A stretch of 48,000 nt of DNA from assembly GCF_012911845.1 (NCBI RefSeq), contig NZ_JAAXCU010000015.1, positions 1-48,000 of the forward strand, written 5' to 3'. Positions 25,591 through 33,174 of the stretch are shown in pieces (within the stretch, counting starts at the first letter, position 1; each line of letters begins with the position of its first letter). The notes beneath the pieces were generated by a model, which was given only the letters and a program-made list of their open reading frames with translations, had not been told where the DNA came from and made no database searches. The position numbers and the translations under genes were made by a program. The stretch comes from Bacillus sp. RO2. Lineage in GTDB: Bacteria; Bacillota; Bacilli; Bacillales; Bacillaceae_I.

Positions 25591-26328
25591 TTGAAACCAA
25601 TAAATGTAGTCATTGTTGATGACAATCAAGATTCTCTTGAAATACTGGATTTTTTTATTCGAGATTTAAAGGAATTTCACATTGTAGATACATGTCAAAA
25701 TGGGGAAAGGTTGATTGATAGTGTCATGAAAAACAAGGTAGATCTTGTTATTGCGGACATAAACATGCCCAAAAAAAGCGGCTTGGATGCAATAAAAGAA
25801 TGCCTTGAGTTCTCTCCTGATTTAAAGTTTATTTTTGTAACAGGTTATAATGAATTTGCCGTAGAGGCATTTGCTATATCTGCAGTTGACTATATTGTAA
25901 AGCCGATTGAGAAAATCAGATTATACAAAGCTTTAGAGCGTGCAAAAGCCCAATTGCTTACTGAAATGACGGATACTAATCAGAAAAACCATAACAAAAG
26001 ATTATCTGTTCGTTCCAATAGTTCTTTCTACTATATACCTTTCGAGGATATCATTTTCATTGAAAAGTCAGGGAAGAAATGCATCATATATACAATCAAC
26101 CAATCCATTGAAACCTATGAAAATATAAGTGACATCTATAAACAATTGGACCAAAATTTTTATCGGACACATCGATCCTATATTGTGAACCTAAGGATGC
26201 TTTCTCATATCACACCTAAAAATGAAACGTATTTTGCCTACTTTAGTAATCATGAGAAGTATGCACACATATCCAAGTTGAAAATAAATGAAGTTCAAGA
26301 GCTGTTGGCTCAAATCACGAAGCCTTAA
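25591..26328 (+). CDS. LytTR-family response regulator
   Basis: A 245-residue regulator. The receiver domain (about 1-120) has the acidic pocket DDNQD, phospho-acceptor Asp56 (VIADINMPKKSG) and Lys in YIVKPIEK. The LytTR DNA-binding domain (about 140-240) shows RLSVRSNSSFYYIPFEDIIF and FYRTHRSYIVN. The start is TTG, ten bases after AAAGGGG. It forms an operon with the preceding kinase. LytTR regulators often control envelope, competence or quorum functions; the target here is unknown, but the PHA operon and sda are neighbours. Confidence 0.9.
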   Translation: MKPINVVIVDDNQDSLEILDFFIRDLKEFHIVDTCQNGERLIDSVMKNKVDLVIADINMPKKSGLDAIKECLEFSPDLKFIFVTGYNEFAVEAFAISAVDYIVKPIEKIRLYKALERAKAQLLTEMTDTNQKNHNKRLSVRSNSSFYYIPFEDIIFIEKSGKKCIIYTINQSIETYENISDIYKQLDQNFYRTHRSYIVNLRMLSHITPKNETYFAYFSNHEKYAHISKLKINEVQELLAQITKP

Positions 26329-26415
26329 CGTTTTAGAATATCGTGGTTTGAGTTTCTTTTTGAAATGCTTCATTCTTCATAAAAATTCCAATAAGGGTTC
26401 TTAAATGTAGAATCT

Positions 26416-26616
26416 TTGCGGTTGAAATGGCTAAGTAGTGCACCGAAAAGCATTAATGAAATGCTCAAAAGTATAAGAGGAATTGGACAAAAGGGAATCT
26501 GTTTCGTTAGAATGCTAGATAAAGATATCTTATACATGAATTTAAATGAAGAATCCTTTTACTTCACATATATTAATGGGAATTTTAAAAAGATGATGAA
26601 GAGCTATCTTATTTAA
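26416..26616 (+). CDS. Possible small protein, doubtful
   Basis: A 66-codon frame opening with TTG (an in-frame ATG at 26461 would give 51 residues). Neither start has a visible ribosome binding site. The product ends in DKDILYMNLNEESFYFTYIN and a basic tail, with no family recognised. It could be a decayed gene or chance. Confidence 0.25.
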   Translation: MRLKWLSSAPKSINEMLKSIRGIGQKGICFVRMLDKDILYMNLNEESFYFTYINGNFKKMMKSYLI

Positions 26617-26721
26617 AATTAACACAAACATACCTTGCTAGGGTTAATCGAATCGTTTTGAAAATTAAATAAGTGGCATACATCAAATACTTAGAATGAC
26701 CGTTATATGGGAGGGATTTAG

Positions 26722-26859
26722 TTGGATTTGTTAAGTGATGAATCCTTGATTGAAGTTTATGAAGCAGCGATAACGAATGACTTGAACGAAGAGTTCTTGA
26801 AGCTGATTCTTGATGAAATGAAGCGGAGAAAAATAGATATACCAGTATCCAACATATAA
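26722..26859 (+). CDS. sda: Sporulation checkpoint inhibitor Sda
   Basis: A 45-residue protein beginning TTG, six bases after GGGAGGG. LLSDESLIEVYEAAITNDLN and EEFLKLILDEMKRRKI match the helical hairpin of Sda (LSDELLIESYFKATEMNLN, ...ENEIKRRSL in B. subtilis). Sda binds the sporulation kinase KinA and blocks sporulation when replication is perturbed. I do not see DnaA boxes like those upstream of B. subtilis sda. It lies downstream of the orphan-looking kinase/LytTR pair. It is short and TTG-started, hence easily missed. Confidence 0.85.
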   Translation: MDLLSDESLIEVYEAAITNDLNEEFLKLILDEMKRRKIDIPVSNI

Positions 26860-26895
26860 TGATGAACCGATAGAAACAATAGCAGAACAGAAAGA

Positions 26896-26935
26896 GATGT
26901 GATGATCGTAGTCAGCATCTTTTTTCTTTATAAAT
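26896..26935 (+). terminator. Probable sda terminator
   Basis: An imperfect stem GATGTGA / TCAGCATC (one bulge) is followed by TTTTTT. Confidence 0.5.
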
Positions 26936-26957
26936 ACATCAAAAGGAGACACCTAGT

Positions 26958-27263
26958 ATGTACATTGTTCACTCCACTTTTATAGTTCCACCTGAAAAAG
27001 CAGATGAAGTTATTTCGATATATCATAACAGATCTAGAATAGTAGAACAGGCGAAAGGGTTTCAGCGCTTCCTTCTTCTACAAAATGAAAACAAAGCAGG
27101 GGAGCTTACAGTTTTTATGGAATGGGATTCAAAAGAAGAATTCATCTCTTGGGTTACCAGTGAAGATTATAAAAGAATACATGAACTCGAAAAGAAATAC
27201 CCGGACCAAGAGCTCGCCTCTATAATCCCTACCATTACGAAATTTAAGGTGGTGGCAACATGA
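26958..27263 (+). CDS. hmoA: Heme-degrading monooxygenase-like protein (HmoA/ABM family)
   Basis: A 101-residue dimeric alpha-beta barrel (antibiotic biosynthesis monooxygenase fold). The pattern FIVPPEKADEVISIYHNRSR, FQRFLLLQN and ELTVFMEWDSKEEFISWVTS follows HmoA/IsdG-type enzymes, including the WxSKEEFxxW stretch. IsdG-type members degrade heme to release iron; the family also includes non-heme enzymes. The ATG follows AAAGGAGACACCTAGT. It overlaps the next gene by four bases (ATGA), so the two are co-translated. Confidence 0.82.
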   Translation: MYIVHSTFIVPPEKADEVISIYHNRSRIVEQAKGFQRFLLLQNENKAGELTVFMEWDSKEEFISWVTSEDYKRIHELEKKYPDQELASIIPTITKFKVVAT

Positions 27264-27688
27264 ACATTCTCACACAGTCTTCAACCGTCCAAAAAATTAA
27301 AGCAGATATAGGTAACTTGGACGTAGAGCCGATTGTAGAAAAAGTGGTAGTAACCATGTACAATGATTTTCCTTTCCTTGAAGAAAAGTTTGGGGAAAAA
27401 GGAAAAGAAAGAACCATAGAAGACAACTTTTATCACTTTTTGTATCTCAACACAGCATACAAGCTAAATGATACTCAAACTTTTGTGGACTATGCGATGT
27501 GGCTTAATAGTGTACTCGTAAGTAGAGGTTTAAAAACAGATATGATTATCTATAACTTTGAAAAAATACAAGAAAATCTGACAGGAATGCTAGATAAGGA
27601 AATAGAAGAAGGCTTTTTATCCTATCTGGATGAAGGCATTCAGGCGCTTAAGGAATATAAGCAAGAAAGCGAAAGTGAATTAGGCTGA
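27260..27688 (+). CDS. Unknown helical protein coupled to hmoA
   Basis: A 142-residue all-helical, acidic, soluble protein that I do not recognise. Segments include VEKVVVTMYNDFPFLEEKFG, DNFYHFLYLNTAYKLND, WLNSVLVSRGLKTDMIIYNF and YLDEGIQALKEYKQ. Several His and Tyr residues (HFLYLN) could contact a cofactor. Its start overlaps the hmoA stop, so a joint role, for instance heme or tetrapyrrole handling, is a reasonable inference. A globin-like or phycobilin-like helical fold is possible but not shown. Confidence 0.75.
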   Translation: MNILTQSSTVQKIKADIGNLDVEPIVEKVVVTMYNDFPFLEEKFGEKGKERTIEDNFYHFLYLNTAYKLNDTQTFVDYAMWLNSVLVSRGLKTDMIIYNFEKIQENLTGMLDKEIEEGFLSYLDEGIQALKEYKQESESELG

Positions 27689-27690
27689 AG

Positions 27691-27716
27691 TAGGCAGTGT
27701 GGATGGGCACTGTCTT
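27691..27716 (+). terminator. Weak terminator after the hmoA operon
   Basis: GGCAGTG / CACTGTC stem followed by only a short TTTA tract. Confidence 0.4.
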
Positions 27717-27815
27717 TAGTAAATTCACAGGATTGTCATGAGTATGTGGAAGAGGCACGTAAGAAGTGTTTTATAATAGAAGAAATCATGTTTGATAAAG
27801 GAAGGCTGATAGTTA

Positions 27816-28115
27816 ATGACAAACACTACTATGGGAAAATTCCGAATGATGGGGTTAATAGAAGGCGGATCATTACTTGTCCTTCTTTTTATAGCAATGC
27901 CTTTGAAGTATGGATTTGACATCCCGCAAGCAGTAAGTGTCGTTGGAGCTTTACATGGCTTTTTGTTCATCACTTATGTCCTTTTTATTGCATACATCAC
28001 GTTAAAGATAAGATGGTCCCTAAAGTGGGCGGCAGGTGCTGTAGCTGTTGCTTTCATTCCATTTGGGAATATTGTATTTGACAATTATTTAAAGAAATCT
28101 TCTTTTGTGAACTGA
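27816..28115 (+). CDS. ydzA: DUF3817 (YdzA-like) membrane protein
   Basis: A 99-residue membrane protein with three helices (about 12-32, 40-62 and 68-88). RMMGLIEGGSLLVLLFIAMP and VGALHGFLFITYVLFI are typical of DUF3817, with conserved Glu and His residues inside the membrane. The function is unknown. The ATG is preceded by AAGGAAGG and a TATAAT lies at 27772-27777. It ends at a strong terminator. Confidence 0.85.
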   Translation: MTNTTMGKFRMMGLIEGGSLLVLLFIAMPLKYGFDIPQAVSVVGALHGFLFITYVLFIAYITLKIRWSLKWAAGAVAVAFIPFGNIVFDNYLKKSSFVN

Positions 28116-28142
28116 CTCCTCTCAATGGGGGTCAGTTTTTTA
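28110..28142 (+). terminator. Terminator after ydzA
   Basis: Stem AACTGACTCC / GGGGTCAGTT followed by TTTTTT; it overlaps the last codons. Confidence 0.85.
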
Positions 28143-28190
28143 TGTTAGGAGCTAATCACCGTGTAGGTTAGTGATATATGGTTAATAATA

Positions 28191-28658
28191 GCCCGAAGCT
28201 AAAGCGGAAGAGATAGAACTGTCTAATTGAAGAGTTCTATTAGCCCGAAGCGAAAGGTAAAGAGGTGGAACTGTCTAATAGAAGGGCTCTAAACGCCCGA
28301 AACGAAAGGAAAAGAGATGGAACTGTCTAATAGAAGCACTCTAAACGCCCGAAACGAAAGGAAAAGAGATGGAACTGTCTAATAGAAGCACTCTAAACGC
28401 CCGAAGCGAAAGGAAAAGAGATGGAACTGTCTAATAGAAGCACTCTAAACGCCCGAAGCGAAAGGAAAAGAGATGGAACTGTCTAATAGAAGGGCTCTAA
28501 ACGCCCGAAACGAAAGGAAAAGAGATGGAACTGTCAAATAGAAGCACTCTAAACGCCCGAAGCGAAAGGGAAAACCATGTAACTGTCAAATAGAAGCACT
28601 CTAAACGCCCGAAGCGAAAGGGAAAACCATGTAACTGTCTAATAGAAAAGCTAGAAAC
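28191..28658. repeat. Tandem array of nine 52-bp repeats
   Basis: Units begin at 28191, 28243, 28295, 28347, 28399, 28451, 28503, 28555 and 28607, exactly 52 bases apart. Each opens with GCCCGAA(A/G)CGAAAGG and contains GGAACTGTCTAATAGAAG. Central units are nearly identical; the first and last diverge, as expected when an array is homogenised by recombination. 52 is not a multiple of three, so no protein repeat is encoded. There are no unique spacers, so it is not CRISPR. It lies between the ydzA terminator and the next gene. Confidence 0.95.
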
Positions 28659-28755
28659 ATTTCCATATTCTAAATACTTGTCATTTCCCTTCTTCCATCA
28701 TTCTTCGCTATAATGAGTTGTATAGATTTATCGTACTAAAGGAGTAGATGTTTTC

Positions 28756-29883
28756 GTGAACGTTGGTCGGATATTATCGTTCGTCGCATTTTTCTCATTA
28801 TATAATATTTTGATGTTTTATCTTGGTTGGAACGGCTTAATCTGGTTAAAAGCGATATGCTCGTTCCAACAAGAAACTGTATATTGGTTAGCCATCACCA
28901 TTTTTTCTTATGCCTATATTCTTGGCAGGTTGGTAAAACCGCTCTCCTGGTTATCGATTGTTGGTTCAATATGGTTTGGATATATTCAGTACGGACTTCT
29001 ATTATTTCCAGTAGCTAACCTTGTTGTTTGGGTACTTGACTTAACGGGAGTTCCAGGGCAGACTTCCATTGTTATGGTTGGGACCGTAACAGCTATCATG
29101 ATTGCTTTTATTCTCATCTTTGGACTCTATAATGCTTACAGCCCAGTAATCAGAAAGTATGAGGTGACCATACCGAAAAAAACTGAAATGAAAAAAATTC
29201 ATTTAGCGGTTGCCTCTGACATGCATTTCGGTAAGTTATCAGGAGTCGCCCATGCCAAAAGGCTTGTAAAGATGATAGATCGCATCAAGCCGGATATCAT
29301 TCTGCTTCCTGGTGATATTATTGATGACGAGCCTGAACATTTTCAAAAAAAGAATATGGGGGCTATCATGAAACAACTCGATGCTCCACTCGGTATTTAT
29401 GGGGTTCTAGGTAACCATGAATACTATGGAAGAGAGATCCCTCAGTTTCTAAAAGAGATGGAAAAAGTGGATATCCGTATTTTGATGGACGAGGTTATTC
29501 TAGTTGGAGACAGTTTTTATTTGCTGGGCAGAAAAGATAAAACAGACTTAAGAAGAAAGTCGTTCCAACAGCTGGTAAACGATAAAGATATAGATGTTTC
29601 CTTGCCTTTGATCGCAATGGATCATCAGCCTGCAGAGCTGAAAGAAGCGCAAGAAAGTGGGGTAGATCTCATCGTATCGGGTCATACCCATAGAGGCCAA
29701 ATGACGCCAAACCACCTTATTACCAAAAGGCTGTTTGAATTGGATTGGGGTTACTTGAATAAAGACCAGTTACATGCATTTGTTTCCTCTGGCTTCGGCT
29801 TCTGGGGGCCGCCATTTAGAATTGGCAGCAGGTCGGAAGTATTGGAAATTGTCGTAAAATTTGAAGATAGAGAAGGGTATTAA
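28756..29883 (+). CDS. Membrane-anchored metallophosphoesterase
   Basis: A 375-residue protein. About four N-terminal membrane helices (residues about 5-25, 38-58, 62-85 and 108-128) precede a calcineurin-like phosphoesterase domain. Metal motifs are SDMHFGK (about 155), PGDIIDDE (about 185), GNHEYYG (about 218), DHQP (about 294) and SGHTHRGQ (about 309). It resembles YaeI/YkuE-type enzymes, which can act on lipid-linked phosphoesters, but the substrate is unknown. The start is GTG after AAAGGAG. The next gene, dbpA, begins three bases after its stop, so they form an operon. Confidence 0.88.
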   Translation: MNVGRILSFVAFFSLYNILMFYLGWNGLIWLKAICSFQQETVYWLAITIFSYAYILGRLVKPLSWLSIVGSIWFGYIQYGLLLFPVANLVVWVLDLTGVPGQTSIVMVGTVTAIMIAFILIFGLYNAYSPVIRKYEVTIPKKTEMKKIHLAVASDMHFGKLSGVAHAKRLVKMIDRIKPDIILLPGDIIDDEPEHFQKKNMGAIMKQLDAPLGIYGVLGNHEYYGREIPQFLKEMEKVDIRILMDEVILVGDSFYLLGRKDKTDLRRKSFQQLVNDKDIDVSLPLIAMDHQPAELKEAQESGVDLIVSGHTHRGQMTPNHLITKRLFELDWGYLNKDQLHAFVSSGFGFWGPPFRIGSRSEVLEIVVKFEDREGY

Positions 29884-29886
29884 CGA

Positions 29887-31329
29887 ATGAATAGAACTTT
29901 TCAGCAATTTAATCTAGGAGAAGACATAGTCAAGGCTTTAAGTAGTCTTAACTACATAAAACCGACAAATGTCCAAGAAGAAGTGATCCCGAAAGCTCTA
30001 GTGAAGATGGATATTATTGTACAATCACAAACAGGAAGCGGGAAAACAGCTGCTTTTGCCGTCCCTCTTTGTGAGCTGGTCCACTGGGAAGAAAATAAGC
30101 CACAGGCCTTGGTATTGACTCCAACAAGGGAACTAGCCGCCCAGGTGAAGGACGATATTACAAACATAGGGCGATTTAAGCGAGTTAAGGCAACCGCTAT
30201 CTACGGAAAACAATCTTTTCAAAGGCAAAAAATAGAATTGAAGCAAAAATCTCATATAGTGGTTGGTACACCTGGACGGGTGCTGGACCATCTTGAAAAA
30301 GGTACGCTTGAAGTGAATAGACTCAAGTATCTTGTGATTGATGAAGCGGACGAAATGTTAAACATGGGCTTTATGGATCAAGTAGAAGCAATCATCCAAA
30401 AGCTACCTCAAAATAGGGTAACGATGTTGTTTTCAGCTACCTTGCCGGAAGATATTAAACAACTAGCGAATCAATATATGACAGAACCTGCATTGATTGA
30501 AATAAAAAGAAGTGGTTTGACGACAAATCGAATAGAGCATGTCTGGTATGAGGTGGAGGAAGGGGAGAAATTTCTTTTACTGAAAGACATAACAGTAGTG
30601 GAAAACCCTGATAGCTGTATCGTTTTCTGCGCTACCCAAGAAGAAGTGGAGAGGGTTCACCGTAAACTTCATCGTAGCGGGTATCCTTGCGGAAAGTTGC
30701 ATGGCGGCATGGTACAGGAAGACCGATTTTCTGTAATGAATGCTTTTAAACGAGGAGAATTCCGATATCTGATCGCAACGGATGTGGCATCAAGAGGTAT
30801 TGATATTGAAGATATAAGCTTAGTCATTAATTATGATATACCTTCCGACAAGGAACGATATGTACATCGTATCGGACGAACAGCAAGAGCTGGAAAATCT
30901 GGTAAAGCCATTACGCTTATTTCAAATGACGAAAATCATCAATTAGACGAAATAGAGAATTATATTGGCATTAAGATTATAAAAGGTGAAGTTCTAAATA
31001 GAGATGCAGTAGTCCTAGCTGAAAGTTCTTTTTTAGATAAGATAAAGAATAAACCAACAAAGAAAGAAGAAAAAAGCGCCAAATTAGAGAGGAATATTAT
31101 GAAACTCTATTTTAATGGCGGTAAGAAAAAGAAAATTAGAGCGGTGGATTTCGTAGGGACCATTTGCCAAATAGATGGCATAACAGCAGAAGATATAGGG
31201 ATTATTTCTATTCAGGAGAATCAGACGTATGTTGATATCTTAAATGGAAAGGGACCTTTAGTTTTAAAAGAAATGAAAAACCGCACCGTCAAAGGAAAAC
31301 AGTTGAAAGTGCATGAGGCACGAAACTAA
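29887..31329 (+). CDS. dbpA: DEAD-box RNA helicase DbpA (YxiN)
   Basis: A 480-residue ATP-dependent RNA helicase. Motifs in order: GSGKT (I), PTRELA (Ia), GTPGR (Ib), DEAD (II), SATLP (III), [10 protein letters not shown] (V) and [10 protein letters not shown] (VI). The C-terminal residues about 400-480 form the DbpA RNA-binding domain ([20 protein letters not shown]) that recognises hairpin 92 of 23S rRNA, so it works in large-subunit assembly. Length equals B. subtilis DbpA/YxiN. It follows the phosphoesterase with almost no gap and uses a ribosome binding site (GAAGGG) inside it. Confidence 0.94.
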   Translation: MNRTFQQFNLGEDIVKALSSLNYIKPTNVQEEVIPKALVKMDIIVQSQTGSGKTAAFAVPLCELVHWEENKPQALVLTPTRELAAQVKDDITNIGRFKRVKATAIYGKQSFQRQKIELKQKSHIVVGTPGRVLDHLEKGTLEVNRLKYLVIDEADEMLNMGFMDQVEAIIQKLPQNRVTMLFSATLPEDIKQLANQYMTEPALIEIKRSGLTTNRIEHVWYEVEEGEKFLLLKDITVVENPDSCIVFCATQEEVERVHRKLHRSGYPCGKLHGGMVQEDRFSVMNAFKRGEFRYLIATDVASRGIDIEDISLVINYDIPSDKERYVHRIGRTARAGKSGKAITLISNDENHQLDEIENYIGIKIIKGEVLNRDAVVLAESSFLDKIKNKPTKKEEKSAKLERNIMKLYFNGGKKKKIRAVDFVGTICQIDGITAEDIGIISIQENQTYVDILNGKGPLVLKEMKNRTVKGKQLKVHEARN

Positions 31330-31330
31330 T

Positions 31331-31375
31331 AAAGCTCGCCAATTCCATTTGTGGATTTGGCGAGCTTTTATTTTT
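31331..31375 (+). terminator. dbpA terminator
   Basis: Stem AAAGCTCGCCAA / TTGGCGAGCTTT with an AT-rich loop, followed by a T-rich tract. Confidence 0.9.
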
Positions 31376-31382
31376 ATTATTG

Positions 31383-31603
31383 GCTCTGTTAAAGCATACT
31401 GTTAATTTTTGCAGCAATGGGCGAAGACTCCTCGAAAATGCTGCGCATTTTCTTCGAGCGATGTTTCGCTGTCGAAGCCTTCCTTGTCCTGAGGGAAATA
31501 GCGTTTAGGGGAGACCCCGCAGGCGCTTTTCCGAGGAGGCTCCCCAAACGCCCCTAGGAAAGCGAAGCCTAGTGCGGAAATCAACAGCGGTGTTTAACAG
31601 AGC
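31383..31603 (+). repeat. Dispersed hairpin element, long copy with a 58-bp insert
   Basis: Bounded by GCTCTGTTAAA and TTTAACAGAGC (perfect 11-bp arms), which extend beyond the usual ends. Inner stems GCGTTT-A-GGGGAG / CTCCCC-AAACGC pair perfectly but differ in sequence from other copies. A 58-bp insert at 31433-31490 splits the GACTCCTGAGGG box. Confidence 0.9.
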
Positions 31604-31610
31604 GTTATTA

Positions 31611-33005
31611 TTAGAAAAAGAACAAATGAGCCATTAGTGCTGCAACAGGCAATGTAATGATGGTTCTTTGTAAGAAGATGATCAACAGTTCCCATATGGA
31701 TAGAGGAATTTTTGATTTTATTAAAAGAATGCCAATCTCCGACATGTAAATCAACTGAGTCAATGACATAACGGCAATAACAAATCTCGTAAGCTCAGAC
31801 TCTATCCCACTACCAATAACTGCTGGAAGAAACATATCCGCAAACCCTACAATCATGGCTGGTGCAGCAGCCTGGGCTTCTGGAATTTGCAACAGTTGAA
31901 GAAACGGTATGAATGGATAAGATAGAATGTTGAAGACTTCCGTAAATTCTGCCACCATCAAGGCAATTGTTCCTAACGCCATTACTAGTGGAATAAGTGC
32001 CATCCAAATATCCACTACATTATAAATCCCTTTTTTTACAATTTGCTTTATACTCTTCACTTGCCCCGCTTTATCAACTGCCTGCTGTAGTCCCCATTGA
32101 AAGCTCGACACTCCTTTTGGAACATTTTCATCAATTTTTTGGCCCACAGGCTCGTAATAGGTATCTTTTTTACGGGAAAGAGGGGGAATTCTCGGGCATA
32201 TAACTGCTGCAATGATTCCTGTAACGACTACTGTAAAGTAGAAAGGTACAAACATATGATCAATTCCAATAAACTTGGCAATAACAAGACTAAAAGCAAT
32301 GGAAGCAATGGAAAAGTTGGTCGCTACGACAGCTGCTTCCCTTTTCGTATAATAGCCAGATTCGTATTGTTGTGTGGTTAACAACACCCCGACGGTCCCG
32401 CTTCCCATCCAAGAAGCCATTGCATCAATAGACGAACGACCGGGTAGCTTGAAGAGGGGATGCATTACTTTTCTAACCAACGTACCGATGAAGTCCATTA
32501 AACCGAACTCTAACAGAAGTGGCATGAAGAGACTTGCAAATAGAAACCATACAGTTAGAACAGGGATAAGGTCATATAAGACAATGCCACCGGTAAATTC
32601 TGATGTAATCATTTCAGGTCCATATTTCGTTAACGTCATAACAGCGAATGCAGCACCTAACACACGCAGTGCTAGCCATATACTTCCTACGTTCAATAGG
32701 GAGTCTAGAAAGCTATCCTTTTTTAAGAATGGTAGGGGAATAAACCTCACTACCAAACTGCTAAAAGCTGAAACAACTAATACGACTGCCATGAAGGTAG
32801 GAATAACTCCACCAAAAGTAGTCAAAATCAAGTCAGCCATGATTCCAAGACCAATGGTTACATTTCCGTTGAATGAAACCGGAATTAAGAAAAGAAGAAT
32901 ACCAATAAAGGAAGGAATAGCGAATTTCAAGATTTGTAAAGTTGAATAGGTTGGAACTGCTGTTTGTTTGGAGTAGGTAGTTGGTTTGGCAGATTGAGTA
33001 CTCAT
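31611..33005 (-). CDS. YjiH-family membrane protein with nucleoside-recognition (Gate) domains
   Basis: A 464-residue integral membrane protein with about ten to eleven helices. The soluble N-terminus (residues 1-25) is followed by FAIPSFIGILLFLIPVSFNG. Two Gate-like segments contain MASWMGSGTVGVLLTTQQYESG (residues about 195-216) and the C-terminal MSLTQLIYMSEIGILLIKS. These fit the YjiH/nucleoside-recognition group, thought to be transporters or gates; the substrate is unknown. The ATG follows AAAAGGAGACAAAACGT. It is a single gene divergent from the laccase, with a hairpin element just downstream. Confidence 0.82.
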   Translation of the reverse strand: MSTQSAKPTTYSKQTAVPTYSTLQILKFAIPSFIGILLFLIPVSFNGNVTIGLGIMADLILTTFGGVIPTFMAVVLVVSAFSSLVVRFIPLPFLKKDSFLDSLLNVGSIWLALRVLGAAFAVMTLTKYGPEMITSEFTGGIVLYDLIPVLTVWFLFASLFMPLLLEFGLMDFIGTLVRKVMHPLFKLPGRSSIDAMASWMGSGTVGVLLTTQQYESGYYTKREAAVVATNFSIASIAFSLVIAKFIGIDHMFVPFYFTVVVTGIIAAVICPRIPPLSRKKDTYYEPVGQKIDENVPKGVSSFQWGLQQAVDKAGQVKSIKQIVKKGIYNVVDIWMALIPLVMALGTIALMVAEFTEVFNILSYPFIPFLQLLQIPEAQAAAPAMIVGFADMFLPAVIGSGIESELTRFVIAVMSLTQLIYMSEIGILLIKSKIPLSIWELLIIFLQRTIITLPVAALMAHLFFF

Positions 33006-33117
33006 ACGTTTTGTCTCCTTTTTTTGATTATTAGAATAATAGAATAGGATATCAATAAAAATAACACTTTACGTATAATTATACAACTATATCTTTTCAA
33101 ATAGGTTCTCTTTTTGG

Positions 33118-33141
33118 ATATTCATCGATTTCGTCGAATAT
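33118..33141. promoter_or_regulatory. Imperfect palindrome between yjiH-like gene and cotA
   Basis: ATATTC and GAATAT arms 12 bases apart with a nested CGA / TCG pair, 9 of 12 half-site positions matching. It sits in the divergent intergenic region about 35 bases before the cotA start and could be an operator; untested. Confidence 0.3.
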
Positions 33142-33174
33142 GTTAAATCGAGGGTAAGTGAAAGGAGGGACTGC

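Noticed and set aside
26620-26721. DnaA boxes upstream of sda
   Set aside because: No TTATNCACA-type sequence with at most one mismatch could be found by eye.
28191-28658. CRISPR array
   Set aside because: The units are contiguous 52-bp tandem copies with no unique spacers between repeats, and no cas genes are present.
32374-32949. 191-codon plus-strand reading frame
   Set aside because: It is antisense to the YjiH-like membrane protein gene, has no ribosome binding site and shows the composition of a complementary shadow frame.
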